Of a stretch of DNA of 5,346 nt, positions 5,217-5,346 are shown piece by piece. The notes beneath the pieces are model-generated. The model had not been told where the DNA came from and made no database searches. It was given only the letters and a program-made list of their open reading frames with translations. How positions within the stretch are numbered: the first letter of the stretch is position 1; each line of letters begins with the position of its first letter. The DNA comes from Candidatus Saccharimonadota bacterium (GTDB lineage: Bacteria; Patescibacteriota; Saccharimonadia; Saccharimonadales; JAGQNJ01): contig JAGQNJ010000045.1 of NCBI GenBank assembly GCA_020428115.1, forward strand, positions 1 through 5,346, written 5' to 3'. Position numbers and translations under genes: made by a program.

Positions 5217-5238
5217 AATTGCAAACATATGCTAGTAT
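5210..5238 (+). promoter_or_regulatory. Strong sigma-70-type promoter of the 5274 gene
   Basis: A perfect TTGACA (5210-5215), a 17-base spacer and TAGTAT (5233-5238) preceded by TG-C. The ten bases ATGCTAGTAT are the same as in the 4288 promoter. Transcription should start near 5245, giving a leader of about 29 bases. An inverted repeat ATGTTA-N8-TAACAT (5237-5256), containing the 11-base palindrome TGTTA-A-TAACA (5245-5255), covers the start site and may be an operator. Confidence 0.7.
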
Positions 5239-5273
5239 GTTATCTGTTAATAACATTAGCGTAATAAACCAAA

Positions 5274-5346
5274 ATGTCAGAAATATCAGCTCCACAACCC
5301 CCAGTCCTAATGGACAATCCAGAAGCCTATACGCAACGGTTTAATA
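5274..5346 (+). CDS. Unidentified protein, N-terminal 24 residues (3' truncated)
   Basis: ATG at 5274 opens a frame that is still open at the window end: MSEISAPQPPVLM, then DNPEAYTQRFN. An in-frame TAA at 5265-5267 rules out a longer start, and the strong promoter upstream supports the call. No Shine-Dalgarno is visible in the short leader. The first three codons, ATG TCA GAA, are identical to those of the gene at 4288, but the rest shows no clear similarity. The start is hydrophilic with no signal peptide. Too little is present to suggest a function. Confidence 0.6.
   Translation, partial: MSEISAPQPPVLMDNPEAYTQRFN

Noticed and set aside
4926..5228. Minus-strand open frame of 100 codons spanning the intergenic region
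   Set aside because: It overlaps the 3' end of the 4288 gene, runs through the hairpin region, resembles no family, has no Shine-Dalgarno or well-placed promoter, and crosses the ychF remnant in a different frame.

Overview
The window (5,346 bases, roughly mid-40s % GC by eye) looks chromosomal and bacterial. Genes are compact, the standard code applies (TGA ends tlyA), and no transposase, integrase, phage gene, CRISPR array, tRNA or rRNA is visible. Small proteins, tight packing, apparently leaderless first genes, a degenerate phosphoribosyltransferase and two orphan 'MSE...' proteins suggest a reduced-genome Patescibacteria/CPR organism, possibly Saccharibacteria. That placement is inference; no single marker here proves it.

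Layout, left to right. (1) 1-919 (+): the end of efp (elongation factor P) overlaps by 20 bases the start of tlyA, an S4-domain rRNA 2'-O-methyltransferase; both act on the ribosome. (2) 1026-1682 (+): a phosphoribosyltransferase-fold protein with damaged PRPP and PPi loops, convergent with (3) 1687-2337 (-): a Crp/Fnr-family regulator. (4) 2338-2531: divergent control region with a good crp promoter and a TGTGA-N6-TCGCA palindrome matching what this regulator's RETxxR recognition helix should bind. (5) 2532-3128 (+): a bacterial PH-like domain protein with a strong Shine-Dalgarno sequence; its 3' end overlaps that of (6) ychF, 3118-4197 (-), a universal ribosome-associated ATPase. (7) 4198-4287: divergent promoters for ychF and (8) an orphan acidic protein, 4288-4959 (+). 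(9) 4960-5273: no intact gene; nested inverted repeats, a possible weak terminator, a decayed second copy of the first codons of ychF with its own promoter, then a strong promoter for (10) a second orphan gene starting at 5274 and running off the window.

Two patterns stand out. First, four genes (1026, 2337-, 4197-, 4288) have a -10 element placed so that transcription should begin at or within a few bases of the ATG, with no Shine-Dalgarno; the two genes that do have a leader or lie inside an operon (tlyA, 2532) have one. Second, the arrangement 'ychF start / divergent promoters / ATG-TCA-GAA gene' occurs twice, at 4190-4296 and 5150-5282. The second ychF start is only about eight recognisable codons long, pointing to a past duplication or allelic recombination. 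I found no complete novel multi-gene system; the ychF scar, the candidate Crp-like regulon and the structured 5006-5092 region are the best leads.
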